This document shows positions 32,793 to 43,284 of a stretch of DNA of 64,000 bases, one piece after another. Numbering within the stretch: the first letter of the stretch is position 1; each line of letters begins with the position of its first letter. The stretch spans positions 2,399,431 through 2,463,430 of the forward strand of contig JAOANR010000005.1 in the NCBI GenBank assembly GCA_030278955.1, given 5' to 3'. Below the pieces are notes generated by a model. That model searched no databases. It had not been told where the DNA came from and saw only the letters and a program-made list of their open reading frames with translations. Source of the stretch: Hygrophila difformis (taxonomy: Eukaryota; Streptophyta; Magnoliopsida; Lamiales; Acanthaceae). The translations under genes were made by a program, and so were the position numbers.

Positions 32793-33404
32793 AGATATGG
32801 TACTAGCAGGACTGGGTTGAGATATGAGTTGATATAGTTCTAGCTTCTTGTCTGTATTGTTGTATTGGTTGAAAAGTCTGTATGTTTCTGTTTGAGAGGG
32901 GTAGGATGAAATGTCTGTATTGTCGCTTGAATCAGACGTAGATGAGGGAGTAGGCTCATTGTATTAACTCCTTCGGCAATAAAGCAATGCTTGTTTCTCA
33001 AAAAAAATTTGCTATTATTCAAACACTTTTTTTACTTAAAGTTTAAACATAGATATAACATTAAAATGAGCCAAGTAGGATCTTGTTAGATTCGTCTCGT
33101 CGTGTAGTTTATAAATATTGTAATATTAGAATTTTTACTTATATCGAATTTGAGTTATTAGTGGTTTAAAATGTACATTGGATTGCATGAAAGGAGACAA
33201 AAATTAATAACGGACCAATTTTGATTTTTGAAAAAAAAGACTGATTTGGCCAAAAATATGTAATTATGACATAATTAGTGGGTGAAGGATTAGTATATGT
33301 AGCGGACCAATTGAGTATAAAAATAAAAAAGGGACTGATTTGACTTTTTTGTAAAAAAAAAAGGACTATATTAGTTTTTTTTTCCTTTTTCTACTTTATA
33401 ATTT

Positions 33405-33569
33405 TTTTTTTGAGGAGCTATTGAAGCCCTGAAAAGGGGTGGTGGGAGCACATGTCACACAATTATAAAGGGGAATAAAAGGGAGGGATATGGGGCCGGT
33501 GGGAACGAACCTCCAACCTTCCGTTGGAAGTCAAGGGACTTAACCAATTGTACTAGTATCTCATCCTTT
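33405..33569 (-). mobile_element. tRNA-derived SINE
   Basis: The minus-strand reading has TAGTACAATTGGTTAAG (box A-like) and GGAGGTTCGTTCCC (box B-like), then CCGGCCCCATATCCC and an A-rich tail. The flanks TACTTTATAATTT (33392-33404 and 33570-33582) are a 13-bp target duplication. It sits immediately outside the right arm of the foldback element. Confidence 0.85.
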
Positions 33570-33582
33570 TACTTTATAATTT

Positions 33583-34440
33583 ATTTGAATTTGTATTTGT
33601 TTTAATTATTTTAAAATATATATTTGAATTAATATTATTTTATTTCTTATGTTTGTTATTATCTCTATTAAAAAAAATATGAAATCAAATATAGGAAATC
33701 AAGTTTTTTCTATTCCTAAGGCTAGTCTTGAGTACTTCACTATGCCCCTAATGAGTTTCCAATGTATAAGAGTGCGATTTGCTAGGTTTGCACAATGGCA
33801 ATCCAGTTTTGGAATAAAACGGCTTCAGACTCCACTTTTCCCGAAACAATATATGTCAAAAATAAAAATAAAATAAAATAAAAATTAAACGAAAGTGTAT
33901 ATTCGTAGCTGCTTGGCGATAGACTCAGAGATTCTACCTATAGTAGAGAAATTTAAAGGTAAAAGTAAACAATATAGTTATATTAGAATATTTCAAGTCT
34001 AAAAAATCAATTTAATTTTCCGACCTTTCACTCCCACATTATGCCAAGCTACGATCAATTTTCTAATTATGAAATAAGATATCATTAGGTCACATCAATT
34101 ATTTTCAATCAGCTTACTTTATACCAATTCAATAATCAATTTGCTTACATGTAATTTATTTAATTAAGGAAAAATAATTAAAATCCAATTGACTTTTCTT
34201 TATTTTTGGAGGTATCTTATCCAATATCCTTATTTATACGAAAAGTTGTATTTTTGTCCATTATTAAATTTATTTTTTTTCCATCCCAGTAGGAAAAATA
34301 ATGCCAATATAAAAAATAATAAAAAAAAAGATGTTTGCAAATATATATATATATATATATAAGTTCGTTTAATTTTTAAGATTGATAGAATATTTGTTAA
34401 CTTTTGGGTTCTAAGATTAAAAAAAATTCTGAACCAATCC
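33583..34440. other. AT-rich intergenic stretch, no gene supported
   Basis: One 75-codon frame (33649-33876) covers a slightly less AT-rich patch but has no recognisable motif. A short (AT)n tract is at 34342-34361. Confidence 0.3.
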
Positions 34441-34459
34441 CTCAATGGAATTAAATCTT

Positions 34460-34519
34460 TTTTTTTTTTGAACATGACGCCAAAGCGTCGGCAAAGAGTA
34501 AAACAATAAAAAACACTAC
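34460..34519 (-). mobile_element. 5'-truncated SINE
   Basis: A 60-bp insert with a T11 tract (poly(A) on the minus strand) and TGACGCCAAAGCGTCGGCAAAG is bounded by CTCAATGGAATTAAATCTT at 34441-34459 and 34520-34538, a perfect 19-bp target duplication. A similar TTTTTAACAGTGACGTCAAAAC piece at 34705-34735 is probably another remnant. Confidence 0.8.
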
Positions 34520-35237
34520 CTCAATGGAATTAAATCTTGGCATTAGAGCTTTAATTATTTATTTAATTTTCAACCTTTCAAATTTCAAATTAGGATCAAA
34601 TTCCCAATCTTATTTGAATTGGTAATAGATACTTAATAATTACATTACCCCATTTTACTTCAAGGATTTCTTTGGAACCTTCAAGTTTTTATATATATAT
34701 TTTTTTAACAGTGACGTCAAAACATCGAAGAAATGACAAAACTAACAAATTTATAGAAAGGGGAAATCTTTCAAATTTTCTAATTAACCTACAAAATAAA
34801 ATAATAAAGTAAAATACCAAATATATGTATATATAGAATATAGTAATACAGATAAAACTAACGGACCAATTATTCTAACCAACCCTAACTACTAATTTTA
34901 TGTTAACTTTCTGGTTTCAGAAGATATGGAAATCGTAAATTATTTTGATGATCATAAAAGTAATAAAATATTTATCAAAATTAATTAGTCCTGTATTATC
35001 TGAAAACAACAAATTAGAATGTACTTAGATTTTGTATAAAATATTAATAATATAATACTATAATAATAATCTATGATTAATCTGTTCAGCAAACAATCTA
35101 TGATTAATTAAAAACGCAATGCATTTTAAAGTTGACTTTAGAAGTGAAAAGCTCCAACCGTACCGATGAGGGCCAGCAATCGTTTTTTTCTGTTTTGGTA
35201 GTAGCAGTAATGCAGTACTTACTACTTATTTCATTTT

Positions 35238-35785
35238 TCTCAAGGAGCCGAAGCCAAAGAAGGGTGGTGAGACCTCATATCACACAAATTATAAAAGAAT
35301 AAAGGGGATGGATAAAGACCCAATGAAAAATTGAACATTCAAGGTCTGTTCTGCACGCAGCTTTTGGAAGCTTTTGGGAGCTTTTGGTAGCTTTAGCTTT
35401 TATTTTCAAACAAAAGCCCTGTTCTGCACACTAGCTTTTAGGAGCTTATGGGAGCTTTTGGAAGCTTCTTTTTAGAAGCTACCTCTAGTAGCTTTAAAAA
35501 ATAAGCTCCTAGCTTATGGTTGAACAATTACAATTTTATCTCAATAACCAACTCACTACCCAATAGTCTACATAAATTTTTGTCCTTTTATGTCATTTCA
35601 TACATTTTTTGACAGCCACAGCTAGTTGTACAGATCACTTAAATAAAACTGACAACTACAGCTCCCACAGCTTCCTACAGCTTCAGCTCTCTACAGCTCC
35701 AGCTCACAGCTACAGCTCTGCGTGCAGAACAGACCCTCAATCATAGGGTTGGAAAGCATGAAGAGCAAGTCATCATCCCCACTTA
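35238..35785 (-). mobile_element. SINE interrupted by a MITE
   Basis: The left part (GGAGCCGAAGCCAAAGAAGG ... TGGATAAAGACCC) and the right part (CATAGGGTTGGAAAGCATGA ... AAGTCATCATCCCC) are the two halves of a SINE related to 33405-33569. The MITE at 35343-35735 separates them. Confidence 0.55.
35343..35735. mobile_element. MITE with GGTCTGTTCTGCACGCAG ends
   Basis: The terminal inverted repeats GGTCTGTTCTGCACGCAG and CTGCGTGCAGAACAGACC are perfect over 18 bp. The arms consist of short AGCTTTTGG/AGCTGTAGC-like repeats, and a second GTTCTGCACAC copy lies at 35421. A clear target duplication is not seen, so the superfamily is open (hAT or PIF/Harbinger). Confidence 0.75.
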
Positions 35786-35790
35786 CGAAG

Positions 35791-36049
35791 TACTCCCTCC
35801 GTTTCAAAATAAGTGTAGCATTTTGATTTTTTTACTGTTCATTGTAGCACATTGACTTCTATTTTTGTTATAGTTATACAAGAAAAAATATAGCCAAGTG
35901 GTATCTTGTTGGATTCATCTCATTTGTAGTTTAAAAATATCAAATTTTTAGAATTTTTACTTGTACCAAATTTGAATTATTAATAATTTAAAATATGCAT
36001 TGGCATACGTGAAGAGATAAATATTACACTTAAAAACAAACAGATAGTA
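35791..36049. mobile_element. Stowaway-like MITE, copy 6
   Basis: It starts TACTCCCTCCGTTTCAAAAT and ends in CAGATAGTA, a decayed right end. The internal GTTGGATTCATCTCATTTGTAG matches the family signature. Confidence 0.7.
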
Positions 36050-36320
36050 CTATTTTTTAATTGAAGTGTGTATATTGAAAATGTAAATGGCGGTTATTAT
36101 TAGGGGAGTTGTTTTAAATTTTGCTAAATCCTTGCCAGCATATATATACAATATAATAATAACTAAATTACAATTTAATAAATATGAAACCAACCATAAA
36201 TGGTGAGGGGTATTCAAAATATCGGTTCATATATATGGATTACGGAGTAATTTGGTAGAGAATCCTCCTTAACCTAAAATTATTTAACCTTCCTTTAAAT
36301 TCAAATTCAAATACTCCCTC

Positions 36321-36415
36321 CCCTATTCCATCTCCTTTATCCGTTTGTAATTTGTGTAGTTTGGGCTTCCACACACCTTTACCGACACATGAGTGTCACT
36401 GTTTACCAAAAAAAA
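36321..36415 (+). mobile_element. 5'-truncated SINE inserted in a MITE end
   Basis: CTTCCACACACCTTTACCGA and CACATGAGTGTCACTG precede A9. The 16-bp target duplication ATTCAAATACTCCCTC (36305-36320 and 36416-36431) spans the start of MITE copy 7, so the SINE landed inside that MITE's left end. Confidence 0.85.
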
Positions 36416-36422
36416 ATTCAAA

Positions 36423-36687
36423 TACTCCCTCTGTCCAACTAAGATGTCGCGTTTGAATTATGCACACAATCTAATGCGATTTTTTAAGTCTTTGATATTT
36501 GCAAAATATATAGAAGTAAAAATTATATAAAACATATATTCTAAAACTATACGATTCGATACATTTAACAAGACCCACTATTATTATTTCTAAATATATA
36601 CTTACAATAATATTGGATCAAAGTTGAATAATGAACGGTGTTAGAAAATCAAACCATACATCTTATATGGGACGGAGAGAGGGAGTA
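36423..36687. mobile_element. Stowaway-like MITE, copy 7
   Basis: The ends are TACTCCCTCTGTCC and GGGACGGAGAGAGGGAGTA, with interior TACGATTCGATACATTTAAC, a diverged form of the family signature. It ends about 290 bp upstream of the start codon of the gene at 36980. Confidence 0.8.
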
Positions 36688-36757
36688 GTAAATATCAATT
36701 CTATGTTTTTCATAACAATAAATAAATAAATTAAATGGGGCTAACCCTTCTTTCTAA

Positions 36758-36767
36758 TATAAAAATA
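36758..36767 (+). promoter_or_regulatory. Candidate TATA box of the CxxHP gene
   Basis: TATAAAAATA lies about 210 bp upstream of the ATG at 36980. It is followed by a GA-rich, then CT-rich leader (36800-36850), as is common for plant 5' untranslated regions. Assigned by position and sequence only. Confidence 0.35.
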
Positions 36768-36979
36768 AAAAGAAACAAGCAGCAAGCAAGCAGCTATTCT
36801 TAAGACAGAAAGAGAGACGGACAGGACTCCCTCTCTTATACAAGTACTAACATCCTTAAACAACACACTCCCACACAAATCCAATTACCAATTCCCAAAT
36901 ATCCTTAATTCTGTCTATCTAGCTAGGAGATTGATTGATTGATTCTTCCAGTTTCAGATCGCGTTTCTTTTTCTTGCCA

Positions 36980-37879
36980 ATGAAGTGCAAGAACCATCCC
37001 GACGACTTCACCAGCGACGTCGGCGTCTGTGCTTCCTGCCTCCACGACCGCCTCATCGCCTTAATGGCCGCCCAGGTCCAGCTCCACCTCCACCACCGCC
37101 CACCATCATCCCATACCCAATTTCTTCCGCCGCCACGCCCAAATTCGCTGCAGCAGAACCCGGAATCCCCACCTGCCGCGCTCCACCACAAACGCTTCCA
37201 CAGCACTCCATTGGCCGGGCCGGCTTTGCTTGCAATTCAGCACGACAGGAAAACGCCGCCGCCGCCGACTGCGAACAACAACAATAAGAAGAACAACAAG
37301 TCTCTGTTTTGGGGGCTTTTTAGATCCAAATCGGATAATTCGAGTTCGGATTTGGATTCCGATAATCAGTTTCATTCGTGTATGGCCTCGCCGTCTTGGT
37401 TTTCCAATATCATCCCCTCCCGCCGGCGGAACCAGAATCGTACGTTTTCGCTGGACGAGACCACATCAGTCGCCGGCGCCGCCGCCATGAGGAATCCCTG
37501 CCGCCGCCGGAATAGATGCCGTGGGATGTCGCCGGCGAGATGCTCCGATGATGAGGAGGAGGACGGGCATCTCCCCGGGGGATCCAGCGGGTACTCGTCG
37601 GAATCGTCGCAGGGATGGAAGCAGACGCCGCGTAGGACGCCGGCGACGGCTCGGCGGTGCCAGGGGAAGGTGTCCGGCAACAGCAGGAACGTTTCGGGCT
37701 TGGCTTTTTGCCTGAGCCCCTTGGTTCGGCCCAGCCCGAACCGGCACTGGAACCAAAAAGGCGTCGCTCCGGAGATCGTGGTTCTGGCAGGGTCTCCGGC
37801 GGCGGGACCTTTTTCGAAGAACCGGTCACGTAAGATCGCCGATTTCGGGCGGCAGAGTTTCCAGACGCGCCGCCAATGA
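36980..37879 (+). CDS. CxxHP...CxxC protein with OCTOPUS-like N-terminus
   Basis: The ATG at 36980 is preferred over the in-frame upstream start because the conserved block begins there. The 299-aa product opens MKCKNHPDDF and GVCASCLHDRL, giving a possible zinc ligand set C3, H6, C17 and C20. From family knowledge, a KCxxHP...GVCAxCLxxRL start is shared by plant OCTOPUS-like (DUF740) proteins and by a group of short, uncharacterised relatives. The rest is low in complexity: proline-rich (60-110), Asn/Lys-rich (about 95-106), a LFWGLFRSKSD patch, serine clusters, an acidic SDDEEEDG patch near 192, and a basic C-terminus. No membrane segment is seen. The gene is intronless and much more GC-rich than its surroundings. 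A function in phloem or membrane polarity, as for OCTOPUS, cannot be assumed. Confidence 0.75.
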   Translation: MKCKNHPDDFTSDVGVCASCLHDRLIALMAAQVQLHLHHRPPSSHTQFLPPPRPNSLQQNPESPPAALHHKRFHSTPLAGPALLAIQHDRKTPPPPTANNNNKKNNKSLFWGLFRSKSDNSSSDLDSDNQFHSCMASPSWFSNIIPSRRRNQNRTFSLDETTSVAGAAAMRNPCRRRNRCRGMSPARCSDDEEEDGHLPGGSSGYSSESSQGWKQTPRRTPATARRCQGKVSGNSRNVSGLAFCLSPLVRPSPNRHWNQKGVAPEIVVLAGSPAAGPFSKNRSRKIADFGRQSFQTRRQ

Positions 37880-38300
37880 AAAGATCCCGGCGATGGTTGA
37901 CTTTGATAATTTTCCATTTTGACTTCGAGTAGTTTTACGGTTTTACCCTTTACCATTTTTTTTAAATTTTTGTATAAGGAAAGCGAAAAGTGGTAGTTGA
38001 GAAATTACTGTAATGGCCAAAAAGGCAGCTGACATTTGGTTGTAATGGGGCGGCGGAGGAGGATACAGTGGGCGACGGTGCTTGTGCTCCCCACTAAGGG
38101 CGATACGTGGAGCGTTTTGATTGGTGGGAAAATAAATGGGGCTGATGATTGATTGCACAAATTATAGGGTTGACTGTTTGATTTGATCATAAAAGTGTGT
38201 AACGTTGCACTTGCACATTCACTATGGACCCTTTTTGATTCATTATTAATTTTATGAATTAACAAGCCAACATAATTTTTCTGTCCCAGTCGACTAAAGA
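37880..38300. other. Downstream region of the CxxHP gene
   Basis: The first 200 bp probably hold the 3' untranslated region. Nothing else is recognised. Confidence 0.3.
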
Positions 38301-38324
38301 TTGGAGTTTTGGACAGGATGCTGA

Positions 38325-38445
38325 ATCAATGTTGGGTGTTAGTGAGGTGTGTTGGATATTTAGTGGGATCTGAGTTGTATAAAAATACTCAATAGTACAT
38401 TCAAAAAACTTCAGCTAATATTCATTCAGCATTTCAGCATGAGCT
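38325..38445. repeat. Dispersed repeat related to 46285-46435
   Basis: GTTAGTGAGGTGTGTTGG and GAGTTGTATAAAAATACTCA parallel GTTAATGAGGAGTGTGCTGG and GGGTTGTATAAAAAACACTC at 46318-46372, with the following TTCA(T/A)CATTTCA also shared. It is probably a small MITE or LTR fragment. Confidence 0.55.
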
Positions 38446-38552
38446 ATAATTCTTTGATAAATAAATTAAATTAAAACGTTAGGTTTAATTTAGTAGCCAA
38501 GCTCAAACTCAAATGCAGTATTTAGGTTTAATTTTTGCTCATAAAAAAATGC

Positions 38553-38689
38553 AGTATTTCAAACATTAGGTTTAAATAAATTAAATTAAATTAAAACGCT
38601 CATCTTAAAATTTGATAAAGTGTAGTATTTCAAACATTAGGTTTAAATAAATTAAATTAAAACGCTCATCTTAAAATTTGATAAAGTGT
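38553..38689. repeat. Tandem duplication, ~70-bp unit
   Basis: AGTATTTCAAACATTAGG starts at 38553 and 38624; the copies differ by one TTAAA unit. Confidence 0.9.
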
Positions 38690-39123
38690 GGGAAAGATGC
38701 GGGATGGGTGGCTATAATTCTTTTCTAATTCATTTATTTCTAACCGACCAAAATTGGGGAAACACAATTATTTTAAATATATTATTTATTCAATTTATTA
38801 TTTAATCATTGTAATAACTCAATAATTTTGTTTTCTAAAAATTTTAATTTTGACTATCAGTTAGTTAAGATAAACTTCATAGTTTAGATATAACGAGTGC
38901 AGTAATGCGCCTGTAGAGGATTAATAGTTATGCCATTTATAATAAGCTGGTCTCTTACCCTAATTGATTATTTTGTCAAACTTGATATATTTGTGCAAGA
39001 AAGTGCTTACTTGATAACTTTAAACAACTGTATCATTTCCTTGTATCCATATTTTTGGTAAATCGGGAAGGAAACAATTATTCTTTACAAGACGAAAATA
39101 AGAGGGGTACATTACCAGAGCTT

Positions 39124-39350
39124 CACTACAGGAAAATTCAGTTTTAGCGACCGAAACCAGCGACCAAATGTGATCGATCTGTCACAAATAGCAACTTATA
39201 TAGCGACATAATAGATTCTGTCAGAGTTTTTGCAATCGTTTTTGTGACCAAAAAAATCTATAGGAATATATATAGCGACAGAGTCAGCGAACGTTTTTCT
39301 TCAGTCGGTACTGGCGACCATTTTGGCGACCTATTTATTCAGTCACTAAT
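39124..39350 (+). mobile_element. Left end of a CACTA element
   Basis: CACTACAGGAAAATTCAG at 39124 is followed by repeated TTTAGCGACC/GGCGACC units, the subterminal pattern of a CACTA family different from that at 4096. The matching right end is absent, so it is a fragment. Confidence 0.6.
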
Positions 39351-39531
39351 GGTATCTAGGGCTTTTATCCCCAACTGGCCGTTATTGCTCTCGGAATTAC
39401 TGCAATAGAAATAGAATTAACTTCCAATCTAAAGATCGAAATACAAAGAATTTTACTGTTAGATCAAATGCCTATCTCCTTCTTTATTTATTTGAATTTT
39501 AAATTACAAAATAGGTCTACAATAATTAAAA

Positions 39532-39717
39532 CTTTTTTAGGTGAATACCAGGGTATCCTCAGGCATGGTTGTATCCAAAATTAATTTCTCGAGGATTGGG
39601 TAGGCATTGAAGGGTTGCCTCTCCCAAAACCGAATTCTGCATACACAAATACTCGAACTCAAGACCTTTGCTTAAGCTGTCAGAGCCCCATATCACTCAG
39701 GCCAACTACGTTTGGTT
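39532..39717 (-). mobile_element. tRNA-derived SINE, second family
   Basis: On the minus strand TGGCCTGAGTGATA (box A-like) and CTTGAGTTCGAGTATT (box B-like) are followed by TGCCTACCCAATCCTCGAG and an A-rich end. The flanks ACAATAATTAAAA (39519-39531 and 39718-39730) are a 13-bp target duplication. The body differs from the other SINEs in the window. Confidence 0.85.
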
Positions 39718-40099
39718 ACAATAATTAAAATTCATGTGATTATTTAATTAATTATATCAATTTCTTTGTCAAGCAAACAACACTGAATATTTTTGTCCCC
39801 ATCATGAGAAATTTAATTGTTCAATTAAATTCCATAATAGTTTGTTATAAAAATAAGATGATGGGCGACATATTTCGCTTAGTATTCTGATCTACCCTGA
39901 AATGGCCTATGAGAAATTACTGAAAAACAAGTAATGTGTATGTAAAATAATAAATTAATTAAAAGGGAAAGAAAACGAATTAAAACCTGATCGAATCAAA
40001 CACAGCTGCCAGTAATACTTTTGATCTTGTTTGTTTATTAGTATCACTAGTAAATAACCCGTCGAGACTCGACGGGCATAACTATATATTTTATTGTTG

Positions 40100-40400
40100 A
40101 CCCAATAAAAGTGAGTCCCACTGAATAAAAGTATTAAAGTGAGCCTATTAAAGTGAGCCTCAACGTGAGTTATCAAAGTGAGCCTTTTGAGGTGAGCCTA
40201 TTAAAATGAGCCTATTAAAGTGAGCCTCAACGTGAGTTATTAAAGTGAGCCTATTGAAGTGAGAAGTGAACTATTAAAGTGAGCCTATTGGAGTGAGCCT
40301 ATCAAGTGAACCTTTTGAGGTGAGCCTATTAAAGTGAGTCTATTAAAGTGAGCCTATTATTGAAGTGAGGCTATTGAAGTGAACCTATTTAAGTGAGCAT
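40100..40400. repeat. Minisatellite of GTGAGCCTATTAAA units
   Basis: About 20 imperfect units of roughly 14 bp (GTGAGCCTATTAAA and GTGAGCCTATTGAA variants, some CAACGTGAGTTATTAAA) lie next to the Helitron 3' hairpin, a place where Helitrons often carry minisatellites. Confidence 0.85.
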
Positions 40401-40980
40401 AGGATTATCTAAGTCAAGATTCAAGTGTGCGACACAATCATAAACCAAGTGGCGGCCAAGGGGTGCCGTACGACGGCCGGGGAGCTCCTGGTGGCGGCCG
40501 AGAAACCTTTGGTGGAGGCCAAGGCACGACGAATGGAGGCCATCAAAAGTGAGCAAGACACAAACCTGGGAGGCCATCAAAAGTGGCGGCGCCCCGTTTC
40601 TCGTATTATGTAGGCCCAGGAGTTACGAAGAGAATGGAAGGGAGGTTTATGTGGAGAACCAGCGTGGAGACAGGTGTCTGACGGTTGAAGATCTCTGCCA
40701 GCAGGAGAGACGGCGTGACGGCAGGTGTCCTAGGAGAGGTTGTGGGTATCTGACGGTTGAGGGTTTCTGCCTATAAAAGCCAAAGGGATGTTCATTTGGA
40801 AAGCCCCTTCGACTCCACAGAGAAAAATTCATTTTCTGCAGTTTATTTTCTTTCTGCAAGTTTTATTCTGTTGTTTTCATTCTGCAATTTTACCGCTTTG
40901 TTTACGTTCCTGTAATCCTTCCTGTAATCTCTTCAAAGTTATAAATCAAAAGAGGTCTCTAAACCTCTACATATTTTACG
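40400..40980 (+). other. Promoter/LTR-like segment inside the Helitron region
   Basis: A GC-rich part (40450-40760) is followed by CCTATAAAAGCCAAAGG at 40770, a good TATA box, and a pyrimidine-rich tract, resembling the U3-R part of an LTR or a captured promoter. Short open frames here show no domain. Confidence 0.35.
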
Positions 40981-41319
40981 CTCAACATTTATATAATATA
41001 TATACTTATATTATATATAGTAATACTAAATTGTATTTTGACTAATGAAAAATGTGTAATGATTTTTTTATATATTCAAAAGAGGATATATATATATATA
41101 TTTTTTAGATAATATAATTTAATTATTTTTAAAACTAATAAGGAAATCATATTGTACCGTATCTTTAGCTTCTGTGGCTTGTCTGGAACTAACGTAACAG
41201 ATCAATAAAAATAATTATTAAAATAATATTTTTATTTGATTGAAATTTAAATTAAGATAAAATAAAATTATAAATAAGTATGAAATATAATATGAAAATT
41301 TTTCTAACAATTTGCTGAA

Positions 41320-42720
41320 AATTTCATTGGTGAAAATCTCATTGATAGGGGCTAGTATAACACTATCTTAAAAAATATCTGAACTTGAAGTGGTGCAGTT
41401 TGTATTTGTATATGTACTTTAAAAAATTGCCGCTATAGGATCACCCGTGAAGTTTATAAGAATATCATTCGAAAATGTCACATCTAATTGTACATCTCCA
41501 AAATCAATACTCGTTGTACCATCACCTACATCTACTATCCATTTTGCAAATTTTATGTCATATATAAATTTCATTATAAACAACATTTCTTGTGGTATCT
41601 TGAGTTAATCATTTTGAATTGCATATTAATACTTTTAGTCACATCTTGCTAGTGACACGAAATATTGCAACATAATTGTTCATGGCTAAAAACTGGTTTT
41701 AGAAGATAAAATCCGACATTCTTCAAAGATTGACATTTACTTTTGTTTATAATCATAGCAAAATAAACCGTGAGTGGGAATTTTCTCATCTCAAATCGAA
41801 TAAAAAATTTGGTCAAATCAAATAGGCTCATAGTCATTCTACCAATAAAGAATTTTCTACTTTCATGGGTTCCCGAAAATTAGTTTAACATCAACTATCT
41901 AGTTCCGCATCTTGGTTACTATCAACCTACTTCCATTACATAATTTATTTGATGTATATATATTTCTAAGAAGCATGACTATGCAACCCTTATTCAACTA
42001 TATTTCATGATTCAGAACAATTGATCGTGTTTAGATATTTCAGTGAAAATAATTCATTGGCATTATCTATACTTTCATCATTTTGTCAAATATTGTTAAA
42101 ACTGATATATATATATATACATTTTCATTTGCAGACATACGTTCCATGAGGTAAGTATTAATTGTAGCAACAATTTCATTGGTAGGGGTTAATATATAGA
42201 AAAAATGTTTGAATTTGAAGTGGTGCAGTTTATATTTGTATAAGTACTCTCAACAATTGCCGCTATAGAATATCTGGTAGAGTTTATAAACTATCATCTG
42301 GAAATGTCAAATCTAATTGTACATCTTCAAGATTAATAACAGCTTTACCAATTACCATCACGTACATGAAGTATTCATTGTGCAAATTCTTGTCATATAT
42401 AATTTTCATTATAAATAACATTTCTTATAGTATCTTAAGTTAATCTATCTTAATTACATATTAATACTTCGAGTCCCCTCTTTACAGTGACACGAGATAT
42501 TGCAACATATCACTGACAGGTAAAAACTGGTTTTTGAAGACATAGTCTAATAGTATTCTTTAAAGGTTGATATTTACTCTCTTTTTTTTTAATAATCATA
42601 ATAAAACAAACTGCGAGTGAAATATTTTCCTCTGAAATCGAATGAAGAATTTGGTTAATTCAGACGGGCTTATAATCATTCTACCAATCAAAAATTTTCA
42701 TCCCAAATATTGAGCTTTGT
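41320..42720 (-). repeat. Diverged tandem duplication of a helicase-containing block (period ~850 bp)
   Basis: GAACTTGAAGTGGTGCAG at 41382 recurs as GAATTTGAAGTGGTGCAG at 42212. ATTGCCGCTATAG, CAACATTTCTTGTGGTATCT and the helicase C-terminal segment recur in the same order. The second copy is more damaged. Confidence 0.75.
41649..41837 (-). pseudogene. Helitron helicase C-terminal remnant
   Basis: The minus-strand frame reads RKFPLTVYFAMIINKSKCQ, then SLKNVGFYLLKPVFSHEQL. From family knowledge this corresponds to the last conserved helicase motif of plant Helitron (PIF1-like) proteins, of the form FPVxVxYAMTINKSQGQSLxxVGxYLxxPVFxHGQLYVALSR. The glutamine-glycine of the motif has changed and the end is lost, so it is inactive. 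Confidence 0.75.
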
Positions 42721-43284
42721 TTTAATGAGAAAAGAGGCTATGAATGTAAATTTATTCTATGTAGCAAGATTCACTATAATAAATTTTTGGACCACATTTA
42801 TGTTGAATTTAGCTACATAACTTATAATAGTTTATTATTTTTGGTATTTATAAATTTATTAATAGTAAAATCTACATTTAATTAAAAATAACATATCAAA
42901 CTTGAATTTACACCTTTGATTAGTATTTTCAGTTGATAAATTAGGATAGTATAGAGGGTTAGTGATGATAATTTTTGTAGTCAAAATTTAGGATGTATAG
43001 AGGGTATATTCCGTTATTTTCTTATATGATTAATATTTATAATTTTTATATATGTATGCTCTAATTTTGTATACTTTTATATTGATAAACTATCTATATT
43101 CATTTTATTTCATGACGATGTTTGGGATCTGCTCGCTTCCATATATCTAAATCATTTGTCTGAATCTTTCAATTGAGTCTAGATTAATTATATAATAACT
43201 CAGAGTCAATCCTGACTATTTAAATTTGGCCGCCCTAAATGTCGAACCTGGCTCCGCCCCTGTCCACCGCGTAAAGAAAATGAA

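Larger units (their letters stand above)
20821..33005 (+). mobile_element. Full-length L1-type LINE interrupted by an LTR-like insertion
   Basis: Flanks are AATTTGCTATTATTCA at 20805-20820 and 33006-33021, a perfect 16-bp target duplication, and the right end is a short poly(A) tract after TTGTTTCTC. It holds ORF1 (20890-22998) and ORF2 (from 23040, split at 23256/28879, to 32792), with an AATAAA signal near 32980. Removing the 5.6-kb inner insertion leaves about 6.6 kb, a normal size for plant L1 elements. Two one-base frameshifts and the insertion make it inactive. Confidence 0.9.
19994..33374. mobile_element. Long foldback element (arms ~585 bp) split by a LINE
   Basis: The left arm, 19994-20578, runs GGCTAATATAGTCCC ... 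GAGTCGC. The right arm, 20611-20820 and then 33022-33374, is its reverse complement from GCGACTC to GGACTATATTAG. Matching landmarks in order are GGTCCGCTACATATACTAAT, CGGACCAAT, AGACGAATCTAACAAGAT, CAAATTAGA(T/C)AATGT, TATATCGCAATT, GAAACACCAAAAA and AGCGAAGGTACT. The loop is only about 32 bp (20579-20610). The inner parts of the arms include MITE-family ends (GGAGTA/TACTCC). Without the LINE the element would be about 1.2 kb. No coding frame is present; the class (foldback or Mutator-type) is not settled because no clear target duplication was found. Confidence 0.75.

Noticed and set aside
33649..33876. 75-codon plus-strand frame
   Set aside because: No motif or homology could be recognised, and frames of this size are expected by chance.
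37372..37956. 194- and 139-codon minus-strand frames
   Set aside because: They are antisense shadows of the GC-rich CxxHP gene.
40100..40400. CRISPR-like array
   Set aside because: The units are contiguous without unique spacers in a plant nuclear context, so it is a minisatellite.
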